Source of the DNA: Geomonas agri | Lineage (GTDB): Bacteria; Desulfobacterota; Desulfuromonadia; Geobacterales; Geobacteraceae | Assembly (NCBI RefSeq): GCF_020179605.1 | Contig: NZ_JAINZO010000002.1 | Location: 1,550,001-1,614,000, forward strand | DNA length: 64,000 nt | Direction: 5' to 3' | Part shown: positions 16,675 to 24,648 of the stretch, one piece after another | Layout of the letters: every line of letters starts with the position of its first letter | Numbering within the stretch: position 1 is the stretch's first letter | Notes under the pieces: model-generated | What the model was told of the DNA's origin: nothing | The model's database searches: none | The model's input: only the letters and a program-made list of their open reading frames with translations | Position numbers and translations under genes: made by a program

Positions 16675-17979
16675 CTAGGAGGCGAGGTAGGCGGCGATGT
16701 TGTCGGTCAGGGTGCGGTAGATCTTGCGGCACTCCTCCTCGTCGCGCTCCAGCAGCGTGACGCGGAAGCCGAGCAGTTCGGTGTTGAAGGAGGAGAGCGG
16801 CACCACGCAGATCCCGGTGTGGGCCAGGATGTAGTAGACGAAGCGCTTGTCCGGCGCAACACCCGGCTGGTTCACGATCCCTTCCACCAGCGCGCGGATG
16901 TCCGGGTTCTGGATCGGCAGGCTCTGCGTGTTGTTCAGGACGCCGGGCTTGAAAGGGACCGCCATGTAGAAGGCGCCGTTGGTGCGGTTCACCGACAGTT
17001 CCGGGATCTTGGACAGCGCGTCGTACATGATGTTGCTCATCTTCTCGTAGCGGCCGATGCGCTCGTTCAGGTAGTTATGGTACTCCGGGTGCTTCATCAC
17101 GGCCGGCAGGCAGCGCTGCGGCAGCGTGGTGGAGCAGACCTCGTTCATCTTCGAGGAGAGGATGGAGTTGACGAACTTCTTGAAGCGCGAGTCGCGCTCG
17201 CCGTTGTAGACCTCGATCCAGCCGCAGCGCGAGCCGGGCCAGGGGAGTTCCTTGGAGATCCCCTTCATGGCGATGGCCGGCACCTCGCCGATCACGTCGG
17301 AGATGGGAACGGTGTGCTCGCCGTTATAGACGATGTTGCTGTAGACCTCGTCGGCGATCAGGAACAGGTCGTACTTCTTGGCGATAGCCACGATCTGCTT
17401 GAGCACCTCGGGGGGGTAGACCATGCCGGTCGGGTTGTCCGGGTTGATGAGCATGATGCCCGAGATCTGCGGGTTGTACTTGACGTGGCACTCCAGGTCT
17501 TCCATGTCCGGGTACCAGTTGTCCTCGGGCTTCAGTCGGTAGCAGACCGGGACCGCGTTGGCGTGGGCGGCTTCGCCGATGGAGTGGGTGGTGTAGGTCG
17601 GCGACGGCATCAGCACGCGGCTTTCGGCCCTGAGGTTCCCGTAGACCTTGGCGATAGCGTCGCCCAGGCCGTTGAAGAAGATGATGTCATCCGGGGTGAT
17701 CTGCGCGCCGCCCCGCTTGTTGGTGATGCTGCAGATGAACTCGCGGGTCTCCAGCACACCGCGGGTGGGGCAGTAGGCGTAGCTCTCGTCGTGCATCGCT
17801 TCGGCCGCTACGATCTCCTTCATCCAGAGCGGGATGGTCTCACCCTTGACGATAGGGTCTCCAATGTTTTCCCAGTTGATCTTCACCCCGAGGCGCTGCA
17901 CTTTTTCGGCTACGGTGACGATGTTTCGGATTTCGTAGGTCAGTTCTCCCGCGCCGGGAGTGACTATTTCGTTGCGCAT
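16675..17979 (-). CDS. PLP-dependent class I/II aminotransferase, AlaA-like
   Basis: 434 residues of fold-type I aminotransferase. Recognisable blocks are NIGDP, YAYCPTRGVLETREFI, NPDNPTGMVYPPEVL, LIADEVYSNIVY and the PLP lysine region KGISKELPWPGSRCGWIE. The N-terminal ELTYEIRNIVTVAEKVQRLG resembles the start of E. coli AlaA, which makes alanine from pyruvate and glutamate. The exact amino acid is an inference, strengthened by the alanine-codon leader upstream. The ATG at 17979 follows AGGGGGAAAAGA. A leader peptide and a terminator lie between 18036 and 18165, so expression is probably set by transcription attenuation. Confidence 0.85.
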   Translation of the reverse strand: MRNEIVTPGAGELTYEIRNIVTVAEKVQRLGVKINWENIGDPIVKGETIPLWMKEIVAAEAMHDESYAYCPTRGVLETREFICSITNKRGGAQITPDDIIFFNGLGDAIAKVYGNLRAESRVLMPSPTYTTHSIGEAAHANAVPVCYRLKPEDNWYPDMEDLECHVKYNPQISGIMLINPDNPTGMVYPPEVLKQIVAIAKKYDLFLIADEVYSNIVYNGEHTVPISDVIGEVPAIAMKGISKELPWPGSRCGWIEVYNGERDSRFKKFVNSILSSKMNEVCSTTLPQRCLPAVMKHPEYHNYLNERIGRYEKMSNIMYDALSKIPELSVNRTNGAFYMAVPFKPGVLNNTQSLPIQNPDIRALVEGIVNQPGVAPDKRFVYYILAHTGICVVPLSSFNTELLGFRVTLLERDEEECRKIYRTLTDNIAAYLAS

Positions 17980-18035
17980 TCTTTTCCCCCTGATGTGTAT
18001 GTATCTGCCGGACTAAAGCGAATTTTGTATAAAAA

Positions 18036-18062
18036 AAGGCCGTGGGGGTCCCCCACGGCCTT
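18036..18062 (-). terminator. Attenuator-type intrinsic terminator before the aminotransferase
   Basis: Read on the minus strand, a perfect 12-bp stem (18051-18062 with 18036-18047, AAGGCCGTGGGG) with a 3-nt loop is followed by seven Ts. It lies 57 bases upstream of the aminotransferase start and 38 bases after the leader peptide stop. It could also terminate the upstream SH3-like gene. Confidence 0.85.
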
Positions 18063-18099
18063 CAGTAGAAATCTAATTTTCTAATCAGCAGTGGCGGCT

Positions 18100-18165
18100 C
18101 TAAAAGGGTCTGGCCGCTGCTGCCGCGTGGACGGAGCCACGTGATGTAACGTTGTTAGTATACAT
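18100..18165 (-). CDS. Alanine-rich leader peptide (21 aa), candidate attenuator
   Basis: Minus-strand ATG at 18165, stop TAG at 18100-18102, 21 codons. The peptide begins MYTNNVTSRGSVH and continues with five consecutive Ala codons (GCG GCA GCA GCG GCC), then Arg-Pro-Phe. An in-frame stop three codons before the ATG fixes the start; GAGG lies four bases upstream. The Ala codons can pair with a segment just after the stop (about 18088-18098). Further hairpins at 18126-18141 and around 18065-18082 and the terminator at 18036-18062 follow. This is the layout of ribosome-mediated attenuators, here expected to sense charged tRNA-Ala. A perfect -35 TTGACA lies at 18196-18201, but the -10 is poor. 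Confidence 0.55.
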   Translation of the reverse strand: MYTNNVTSRGSVHAAAAARPF

Positions 18166-18197
18166 GACGCCTCAAATAACATGCAGGGATATCAATG

Positions 18198-18785
18198 TCA
18201 ATGGTTTTTCTGTTTTGTGTCGTACTTAAGTGAGACGGTGAGCCGGCCGTCGGGGTCGCGCCAGCGCAGCCACCCGGCCGGTGTCTCGATCCTGGCCCAC
18301 TCCTTTTCCACTTCGAGCACCCTGACCTCCCGGTCCCGGGACAGCGGCGGGGCGGCGCTCGCGTCGCCGCCGGGTGCCAGCCGCAGCTGGTACCACTCTT
18401 TTTTCAGGCCCGGGAGCAGGCGCACCGTGCGCCCGGGGAGGAAATCTCGCCACTCGCGGTACTCCCAGCCGCGCGCCTTTGCCAGCCACCCCTGACGCCC
18501 TGCCTCGTCCAGCGCCACCCTGACCCAGTCGCCGCGCCGCTCGCTCGCCGCCAAAAGCGGCTCCGCGTCATCTCCGGACAGGCGCGGCAGCGCCTGGGGC
18601 CTCGTCTCGGCGACCCGCTGCACGCCGGGTTCCTGGTACAGCGCGATGCTCTCCAGTGGCCATCCCGTCCCCTCTTTGAGGATCAGGACGCCGCACCCGC
18701 TGTAGGGGCGCGGCGTGGGGAGGGCGGCCAGGGCCGCCGAGCCGGCGCCCAAAAGGAGCAGGGCGGCGGTCAGAACCTTTTTCAC
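18198..18785 (-). CDS. Secreted SH3-like domain protein of unknown function
   Basis: 195 residues. The GTG at 18785 starts a clear signal peptide (KKVLTAALLLLGAGSAALAA). The mature part has two short beta-rich stretches ending in GDWVRVALDEAGRQGWLAKA and EWARIETPAGWLRW, the pattern of bacterial SH3 domains (W-V-x-V ... G-W-L). Such domains often bind peptidoglycan or proteins in the periplasm. The GTG overlaps the stop of the upstream VOC protein gene (GTGA), so the two are translationally coupled. No specific role can be assigned. Confidence 0.7.
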   Translation of the reverse strand: MKKVLTAALLLLGAGSAALAALPTPRPYSGCGVLILKEGTGWPLESIALYQEPGVQRVAETRPQALPRLSGDDAEPLLAASERRGDWVRVALDEAGRQGWLAKARGWEYREWRDFLPGRTVRLLPGLKKEWYQLRLAPGGDASAAPPLSRDREVRVLEVEKEWARIETPAGWLRWRDPDGRLTVSLKYDTKQKNH

Positions 18786-19135
18786 ATTTCCACCAGGGCG
18801 AATTCGTTGCCGTCCGGATCGGCGACAACCGCCATTTTGCCCCACGGGCTTTTCTCCAGCGGCTCGGTGAAGCGGACCCCCTCGCGGGTGAGCTTTGCGT
18901 AGAGCTCCTCGAGCCCCTTGACCGTGAAGGTGATGCCGGTGTGGCGACCGACCAGCTTCTGCGCCGCCTCGTGCATGGCGAGCGACACACCCAGGCCGGT
19001 TCCCTCGGCGGGGAGAAACTCCATCATGTACTCGGTCTCCTGCCCGGCCGCAAGGCCCAGCTGCTCACGATAAAAACGGCGCGCGGCTTTGATGTCCTTG
19101 ACAAATACAACAATATTCTTAATTTTCTCTACCAT
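18782..19135 (-). CDS. VOC superfamily (glyoxalase/bleomycin-resistance-like) protein
   Basis: 117 residues with the beta-alpha-beta-beta-beta repeat of vicinal-oxygen-chelate proteins. KIKNIVVFVKDIKAARRFYR opens the first module, and KSPWGKMAVVADPDGNEFALVEM is the typical final strand with the metal-binding Glu. Members include glyoxalases, epimerases and resistance proteins, and the substrate cannot be told from sequence. The ATG at 19135 has AAGGTGG upstream. It overlaps the downstream gene by four bases. Confidence 0.8.
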   Translation of the reverse strand: MVEKIKNIVVFVKDIKAARRFYREQLGLAAGQETEYMMEFLPAEGTGLGVSLAMHEAAQKLVGRHTGITFTVKGLEELYAKLTREGVRFTEPLEKSPWGKMAVVADPDGNEFALVEM

Positions 19136-19253
19136 GAAAACCACCTTGAGTGATATGTTGTGACAGCGTTCTAATACATAGCAGAGTGGGCGGGCGCTGG
19201 CAAGGCTATTCCGCCGCCGCACGGCGGCGGGACGCCCGTTGCAGGAGGGATCC

Positions 19254-20855
19254 GTGACGCAGCAATTCAAACCCAGGGAGGTGTACGTCGCCTCCTCGTA
19301 TGCCGCCCCTGTGGGGCGCTACAACGGTCGCGAGCGTGAGGCGCTGAGCTTCTTGGAGATGGCCGAAAAGGCGGGGGAAGTGTTCGCCGGGAGCCGGATC
19401 CGCCGCTCCGAGGTGGGTGCCGTCGTGGTCGGGTGCCAGAACCCGGTCGCCTTCTCCGGGGTGGACAACACCGCCGCCAAGATCGCCGGCGTGCTCGGCA
19501 TCTCCGGGGCCAAGTCGGTGCTGATCGACACCGCCTCATCTTCCGGCGCCTCGGCGTTGGAGTACGCCTACCTGCAGATTGCCTCCGGGCGCTGCGACCA
19601 CGTGCTCGCCATCGGCATCCAGAAGATGAGCGACGTTTCCACCGGCCAGGCGACCCGCATCGTCGCCGGCGTGATCGATAAGGACGAGGCGGAGTTCGGT
19701 CTCTCCATGCCCGCCTGCGGCGCCCTGGTGGCCCGCTCGCTGATCGAGCGGTTGAAGCTCTCCACCGAAGAGTGGACCGCCTTCTCCGCGCTCCTGACCC
19801 AGAGGGCGCACCGCTTCGCCGCTAGGAACCCCGACGCCCACCTCAATTTCGAGATTCCGCTTGAGGAGTACTACCGCCAGATCGTCACCGGCAAGAACTA
19901 CCGCTACTGGTGGCCCCTGCGCTACCACGACTTCTGCCCCATGTCCGACGGGGTGGCCGCGGTGCTCCTCTCCGCGACCCCGCACGAGGTGATCGTCTCC
20001 GGGGTGGGGAGCGCCACCGACATCCCCACCATCGCCGACCGCCCCTACTTTCACAGCTTCCCCGCCACGGTGCGCGCCGCCGCGGAGGCCTACGCCATGG
20101 CCGGCATCAGAAAGATCACCGATTTCGCCGGCAAGATCCACGTCAACATGCACGACCCCTTTAACGGCTTCGGTCCCATCAACATGGTGGACCTCGGCTT
20201 CGTTCCCAGGCGCCGCATCCTCGAGGCGCTTTTGAACGACGAGTTGACCGGCGAGTTTGGCAGCTTCCCCACCAACATCACCGGCGGCCTCAAGGGGCGC
20301 GGCCACCCGCTGGGCGCCACCGGCATGATCCAGATCGTCGAGAACCACCGCCTGATCACTGGCGGCAGGTTCCAGATGGGGCTCGCCCATTCCATCGGCG
20401 GGCCGATCAACAACAACGTGGTGACCCTGCTGGAGCGCACCAGCCATTACCGCCAGCGCTCCCACCCCGATATCTCCCCGTGGGGGCTGCCGCCTTTGGG
20501 GCGCATGAAGCCCAAGAACCTGAGCGTTAACGAACTGTTGAACGGCGAGCCGGTGCAGGGGCGCTTCGTCGCCGCCACTACCCGCTTCGACTTCAAGACC
20601 GGTGACCCGGAAGGGATCATCCTGATCGTTTCGTGCCTGGCCCACGGCCAGCGCCACTCCTTCCTGTTCGGCGTCGGCGGCGAGCACTACGCCGAGATCG
20701 TGCAGCTGAAATCCGGGGAGTCGGTGAGCCTGGAGAAGAGCGGCGAGGAGATCCTGGTGAACCGCATCCCGGTCAAGAAGTTCTACCGGCGCACCATGGA
20801 CGGGGTGCTGGAGCTGGCCGGCAGCGGCTGGAAGAAGCTCACCGGCAACGGCTAG
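19254..20855 (+). CDS. Thiolase-fold protein with Cys-to-Ser replacement and C-terminal OB-like domain
   Basis: 533 residues. The first 390 or so follow the thiolase fold: a VVVGCQNPVAFSG segment, then DTASSSGASALEYA at the nucleophile, GGLKGRGHPLGATG with the active-site His, and a final GGPINNNVVTLLE. In normal thiolases the nucleophile motif is ACxSG; here Ser95 occupies the Cys place, and the final CGGG motif is also absent. The last 130 residues look like an OB-fold (DUF35-like) domain, normally a separate partner of SCP2-type thiolases. The GTG at 19254 follows AGGAGGGATCC. Claisen condensation by the usual covalent route seems unlikely. Confidence 0.75.
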   Translation: MTQQFKPREVYVASSYAAPVGRYNGREREALSFLEMAEKAGEVFAGSRIRRSEVGAVVVGCQNPVAFSGVDNTAAKIAGVLGISGAKSVLIDTASSSGASALEYAYLQIASGRCDHVLAIGIQKMSDVSTGQATRIVAGVIDKDEAEFGLSMPACGALVARSLIERLKLSTEEWTAFSALLTQRAHRFAARNPDAHLNFEIPLEEYYRQIVTGKNYRYWWPLRYHDFCPMSDGVAAVLLSATPHEVIVSGVGSATDIPTIADRPYFHSFPATVRAAAEAYAMAGIRKITDFAGKIHVNMHDPFNGFGPINMVDLGFVPRRRILEALLNDELTGEFGSFPTNITGGLKGRGHPLGATGMIQIVENHRLITGGRFQMGLAHSIGGPINNNVVTLLERTSHYRQRSHPDISPWGLPPLGRMKPKNLSVNELLNGEPVQGRFVAATTRFDFKTGDPEGIILIVSCLAHGQRHSFLFGVGGEHYAEIVQLKSGESVSLEKSGEEILVNRIPVKKFYRRTMDGVLELAGSGWKKLTGNG

Positions 20856-20865
20856 CGGGTTTGCC

Positions 20866-20893
20866 TTGACACCCTGTTCCGGATCGGTATAGT
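20866..20893 (+). promoter_or_regulatory. Sigma-70-type promoter for small membrane protein
   Basis: TTGACA (20866-20871) and TATAGT (20888-20893) are spaced by 16 bases, about 55 bases before the small ORF at 20949. The match to consensus is very good. Confidence 0.7.
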
Positions 20894-20948
20894 AGCCAGC
20901 CGGTCCGGCTCCCCGGGCAACCGCAACTAGGTAAGGAGCAACTGCAAC

Positions 20949-21110
20949 ATGACCCTGCTGTTCAAGATCCTGGGCGTCATCTTCGCCCTTTTTATCGTGC
21001 TGTTCGTTTTCATCGTGATCGAGGAATCCTTCCTGGGCGGGCGCCGCAGGAGAAAGCTGGAGCGCAAGGCGCAGGCCGAACAGGCGGCGCGGGAAGCGGA
21101 CGTAAAGTAA
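20949..21110 (+). CDS. Small single-pass membrane protein (53 aa)
   Basis: An ATG with AAGGAG ten bases upstream opens a 53-residue ORF. It has one long hydrophobic helix (LLFKILGVIFALFIVLFVFI), then a Glu-Glu pair, then a very basic, Ala/Glu-rich cytoplasmic tail (GGRRRRKLERKAQ). A good promoter precedes it, which supports its reality. No homologue comes to mind, and the function is unknown. Confidence 0.6.
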   Translation: MTLLFKILGVIFALFIVLFVFIVIEESFLGGRRRRKLERKAQAEQAAREADVK

Positions 21111-21150
21111 GTAGTCCCTGCTTAAGTAGTCCCTGCCGCCGATTGTTTTT

Positions 21151-21185
21151 CCTCGCCCTCCGGGAGAGGGGCAGGGGTGAGGGCG
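21151..21185. repeat. Family A palindromic repeat, extragenic copy
   Basis: CCTCGCCCTCCGGGAGAGG and the following bases to 21185 are almost identical to the complement of 3774-3811. A 13-bp direct repeat TAAGTAGTCCCTG (21108-21120, 21123-21135) lies just upstream. Confidence 0.75.
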
Positions 21186-21246
21186 TTGCCCGAGCAGGAG
21201 TGCGGCGGGTACCCGTGCCGCGGGTAGGTTGGCTGTCGGAGGCGTA

Positions 21247-21858
21247 ATGGGTGACGCAGTAAAGGTGGTCGCCATCGTAGGAAGCTACCGCAAGGGAGGC
21301 ATGGTCGACCAGGTGGTGGACGCGGTCCTCGCCGGGGCGACTGATGCCGGCGCGCAGGTCGAGAAGGTCTACCTCCTCGATACCCACGTCGAGTTCTGCA
21401 CCAACTGCCGGCTCTGCACCCAGTCGCCGGGAGGCGCGCGCGGCATCTGCCCCATCGCCGACGAGATGGCGCGGGTGCTCGATCTGGTGGATGGGTGCCA
21501 CGCGCTGGTACTTGCCTCGCCAACCAACTTCGGCTCGGTCACGGCGCTGACCAAGCGTTTCGTGGAGCGGCTGGTCTGCTACGCCTACTGGCCCTGGGGA
21601 GTGCCCGCTCCCAAGGTGCGCAGCAAGGAGAAACCGAGGCGGGCGGTGCTGGTGGCGGCGAGCGCGGCACCGGGCTTTCTGGCGCGGCTGTTCACGCCGG
21701 TCGTGAAGACGCTGAAGCAGAGCGCGGAACTGCTGGGAGCCACGTGCGTGGGGACAGTGTTCGTGGGGCTCGCGGCGAAGGAAGAACGCCAGGATGCCGG
21801 ACAGCGGGTGCTGGACAAGGCGCGCCTTCTCGGGCAAAGACTGGTGACGCGGCGCTAG
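21247..21858 (+). CDS. Flavodoxin-fold NAD(P)H-dependent FMN reductase-like protein
   Basis: 203 residues. It starts with the FMN-phosphate loop VAIVGSYRKGGMVDQVVDAVL. A CTNCRLCTQSPGGARGICP segment, cysteine-rich as in iron-sulfur flavoproteins, follows, then LVLASPTNFGSVTALTKRFVERL, the flavin-contact region. The cysteine spacing (C-x2-C-x2-C ... C) suggests it may hold an Fe-S cluster or redox-active thiols. The ATG at 21247 with GGAGGCGTA upstream is preferred over a GTG at 21229. The gene stands alone; the electron acceptor is unknown. Confidence 0.8.
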   Translation: MGDAVKVVAIVGSYRKGGMVDQVVDAVLAGATDAGAQVEKVYLLDTHVEFCTNCRLCTQSPGGARGICPIADEMARVLDLVDGCHALVLASPTNFGSVTALTKRFVERLVCYAYWPWGVPAPKVRSKEKPRRAVLVAASAAPGFLARLFTPVVKTLKQSAELLGATCVGTVFVGLAAKEERQDAGQRVLDKARLLGQRLVTRR

Positions 21859-22375
21859 TGCCGCAATGGTGGGGTGTCTACCAGAATTGTCTAGTGGTGT
21901 TCAGGGGGGGCTAGCGGGGAGCCGCCATGGTGAAGCCGTCCTCGCGCCCCCAGAGGCGGCGCGGGCGCCTGGCCGGCATACGGGACGGTGCGTCGGAGCG
22001 CCCACGGGCCAAGAGATGCGGCAGGGCTGCTGCTGAAAGAAGGGGGGGCACTGCCGTTTTCCCTGCGTTGGATATTGTCGATGCTGCCACTGCGTGCTGC
22101 CTCATGTTTTCCCCCTGCGGTTGCCTGTCGCGCCTTGTAACAAGCAAGAGGTGTTCCCTGCCGTTAAGTTTCCGGAATTGCAGGAGTAGGTCCGGCAGAA
22201 ACGGTTTTTTTGACCGTCGTGATTTTGACTTTGCCCCCCGAACGCCGGGATTTTGACGCGAGGCGGTGCTGCTCGGCGGTCCCGTAACGCTCCCTCCCTC
22301 ATGAGTATGTCGTTGATTTTTCCCTAATACCTTTAGTATAGTGACTCGGATAGCCCCAAAGCAAAGGACGGACAT
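21859..22375. other. 517-base intergenic region
   Basis: No convincing gene is visible; the open frames here have no family features and poor start sites. The right end holds a promoter candidate for def (22313-22342). The rest is GC-rich without clear hairpins or repeats. Confidence 0.6.
22313..22342 (+). promoter_or_regulatory. Candidate promoter of def-fmt operon
   Basis: TTGATT (22313-22318) and TATAGT (22337-22342), spacing 18, lie 34 bases before the def start. Confidence 0.5.
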
Positions 22376-22894
22376 ATGCTGCGAAAAATATTGACCTATC
22401 CGGATCCGGAGCTGAAGAAACGCTCCCTGCCGGTTACCGTGATCAACGAAAAGACCCGCGAGCTGGTGCGGGACATGGCCGAGACCATGTACGACGCCCC
22501 CGGTGTCGGCTTGGCCGCCCCCCAAATCGGGGTGCACCAACGCATCGTGGTGATCGACGTTTCGAGCCAGGACGAGAGCCCCGAGCTGATTGTCGCCATC
22601 AACCCCGAGATCGTCCATGCCGAAGGCGAGGCCTACGAGGAGGAGGGGTGCCTGTCGGTACCCAAGTTTTCGGCCAACGTGCGTCGCCATGCCCGCGTGG
22701 TGGTGAAGATGCTGAACCTCGATGGTGAAGAGGTGGTGATCCGCGCCGACGACCTCCTGGCCATCGCTTTCCAGCACGAGATCGACCACCTGGACGGCGT
22801 CCTCTTCATAGACCACCTCTCCCCGCTCAAGAAGGGGATTTTCCGCAAGCGCTACCAGCGCGCCCAGGAAGAGGCAAAGGAGCAGCTTCGATGA
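22376..22894 (+). CDS. def: Peptide deformylase
   Basis: 172 residues with the three deformylase motifs: GVGLAAPQIG, EEGCLSVP (metal Cys) and QHEIDHLDG (metal His pair and catalytic Glu). It removes the formyl group from new proteins in the cytoplasm. Length and motif spacing are normal. The ATG follows AAAGGACGGACAT. The stop overlaps the fmt start by four bases (ATGA), so the enzyme that adds the formyl group to Met-tRNA and the one that removes it are made together. Confidence 0.97.
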   Translation: MLRKILTYPDPELKKRSLPVTVINEKTRELVRDMAETMYDAPGVGLAAPQIGVHQRIVVIDVSSQDESPELIVAINPEIVHAEGEAYEEEGCLSVPKFSANVRRHARVVVKMLNLDGEEVVIRADDLLAIAFQHEIDHLDGVLFIDHLSPLKKGIFRKRYQRAQEEAKEQLR

Positions 22895-23847
22895 CCGGTT
22901 TGCGCATTATCTTCATGGGAACCCCCGAATTCGCCTGCCCGACCCTGCGCACCCTGATCGAGCGCGGTGAAAACGTGGTGGCCGTGGTCACCCAGCCCGA
23001 CCGTCCCAAGGGGAGGGGGCAGCAGACTCTGCCGCCGCCGGTGAAGGTGGTGGCCGAACAGCACGGCATCCCGGTGCTGCAGCCGGTGAAGGTGCGCCTG
23101 CCGGAGTCCATCGAGCAGATCCGCGCCCTGGAGCCGGACCTGATCGTCGTGATCGCGTTCGGGCAGATCCTCCCCAAGGCGCTTCTGGACATCCCCAAAC
23201 ACGGCTGCATCAACGTGCACGCCTCGCTTCTGCCGCGCTACCGTGGCGCCGCGCCGCTCAACTGGTGCATCATCAACGGCGAGGATGAGACCGGGGTGAC
23301 CACCATGATGATGGACGTCGGCCTCGACACCGGCGACATGCTCCTGAAGAGCGCCACCCCGATCGACCCGGACGAGGACACCCAGAGCCTGCACGACCGC
23401 ATGTCGCTGCTGGGCGCGGAACTGCTGGCCCAGACCCTGGACCGGCTGGTGGCCGGGGAACTGACCCCGGAGAAGCAAGACGACTCGCTCACCTGCTACG
23501 CCCCGATGATGAAGAAAGAGGACGGCCTCATCGACTGGACCAGGAGCGCCCGCGACATCAAGAACCAGGTGCGCGGCATGACCCCGTGGCCCGGCGCCTT
23601 CAGCTACCTCGACGATAAGCTGTTGAAGGTGTACAAGGTGCAGACCGCCGCCGGAACCGGTACGCCGGGCGAGGTGGTCTCCGCCGGCCGCGACGGCATC
23701 GAGGTCGCCTGCGGCGAGGGGAGCTTGCTGATCCGCGAGCTGCAGCTGGAAGGGAAGAAACGGATGGCCGCCGGTGATTTCCTCGCCGGGTACAAAGTGC
23801 CGGCCGGTTCGCTGCTGGGCAGGAAGGATGGCGCAGTTGGGGCATAA
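22891..23847 (+). CDS. fmt: Methionyl-tRNA formyltransferase
   Basis: 318 residues. IIFMGTPEFACPTLRTLIE is the N-terminal Rossmann strand, followed by VVTQPDRPKGRGQ. The catalytic loop is INVHASLLPRYRGAAPLNW with the Asn/His pair. The region TGVTTMMMDVGLDTGDML supplies the active-site Asp. The C-terminal OB-like domain (IKNQVRGMTPWPGAFSYL) contacts tRNA. It formylates initiator Met-tRNA with 10-formyl-THF. It overlaps def at its start and the DUF116 gene by 20 bases at its end. Confidence 0.97.
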   Translation: MTGLRIIFMGTPEFACPTLRTLIERGENVVAVVTQPDRPKGRGQQTLPPPVKVVAEQHGIPVLQPVKVRLPESIEQIRALEPDLIVVIAFGQILPKALLDIPKHGCINVHASLLPRYRGAAPLNWCIINGEDETGVTTMMMDVGLDTGDMLLKSATPIDPDEDTQSLHDRMSLLGAELLAQTLDRLVAGELTPEKQDDSLTCYAPMMKKEDGLIDWTRSARDIKNQVRGMTPWPGAFSYLDDKLLKVYKVQTAAGTGTPGEVVSAGRDGIEVACGEGSLLIRELQLEGKKRMAAGDFLAGYKVPAGSLLGRKDGAVGA

Positions 23848-24607
23848 GGGCGCATATCAGAAGCCGCCCCAGAAGCGGCTCTTCGTGGCCTTAATGGGGG
23901 TGACCTGCCTGTTGGTGGTGGGGCTCATCTACTTGGGGTGGTACATCCCGACCATGGGCCTGGCCAACATCCACCCGGACCTGCCGCGCGTGGTAGGGAT
24001 GGTTTTCGCCGTCCTCTCCGGCATCGCCGTCCTGGGGACCGTCCTGTTGGTGCTCACTACTGCCCTTGGGAAGGACATCCTTGGCACGAAGTTCATGCGC
24101 GGGGTGGTGATCAAGTTCCTGCTCCCGCTTATCGAGCAGATCGGCAGGCTGTGCGGCATCTCCAAGGACACCATCCGCCAGTCCTTCGTGGCCATGAACA
24201 ACTCCCTGGTGGTTTCCCAACGTCTGAAGATCAAGGCGGACCGGATCCTGATCCTGCTCCCCCACTGCCTGCAGCTCGCCGAGTGCGAGATCAAGGTCAC
24301 CGGCGAAATCGACAAGTGCCTGCGCTGCGGTCGCTGCGACATCATGGGGCTAGCCGACCTGGCCCGCAAGTACAGTGTCGACATCTCCGTGGCGACCGGC
24401 GGTACGCTGGCGCGCAAGGTCATCATCGAGAAGCGCCCCAAGCTGGTCCTGGCGGTCGCTTGCGAACGTGATCTCACCTCCGGCATCAAGGACTGCTACC
24501 CCCTCCCGGTGATCGGGGTACTCAACGATCGCCCCTTCGGCCCCTGCTTCAATACCCGCGTCGACGTCGACAAGATCGATGCCGCGCTCCGCTCGGTGCT
24601 GGCCTAG
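23828..24607 (+). CDS. DUF116 membrane protein
   Basis: 259 residues with two N-terminal membrane helices (about 17-37 and 50-75). A conserved cytoplasmic domain contains ILILLPHCLQLAECEIKVTG, CLRCGRCDI and VVACERDLTSGI-type blocks, which are typical of DUF116. The Cys-rich KCLRCGRCD may hold a metal. The function is unknown; in many genomes DUF116 genes sit with def and fmt, as here. The ATG at 23828 follows AGGAAGG and lies inside the end of fmt. Confidence 0.82.
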   Translation: MAQLGHKGAYQKPPQKRLFVALMGVTCLLVVGLIYLGWYIPTMGLANIHPDLPRVVGMVFAVLSGIAVLGTVLLVLTTALGKDILGTKFMRGVVIKFLLPLIEQIGRLCGISKDTIRQSFVAMNNSLVVSQRLKIKADRILILLPHCLQLAECEIKVTGEIDKCLRCGRCDIMGLADLARKYSVDISVATGGTLARKVIIEKRPKLVLAVACERDLTSGIKDCYPLPVIGVLNDRPFGPCFNTRVDVDKIDAALRSVLA

Positions 24608-24648
24608 CGCCGCACCCGCGGCCGCCCGCACTGAGCCCCGAGTCCGCC

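Noticed and set aside
21927-22256. 109-codon ORF in the gap before def
   Set aside because: Arg/Ser/Pro-rich composition, no ribosome binding site and no recognisable fold; probably chance in GC-rich DNA.
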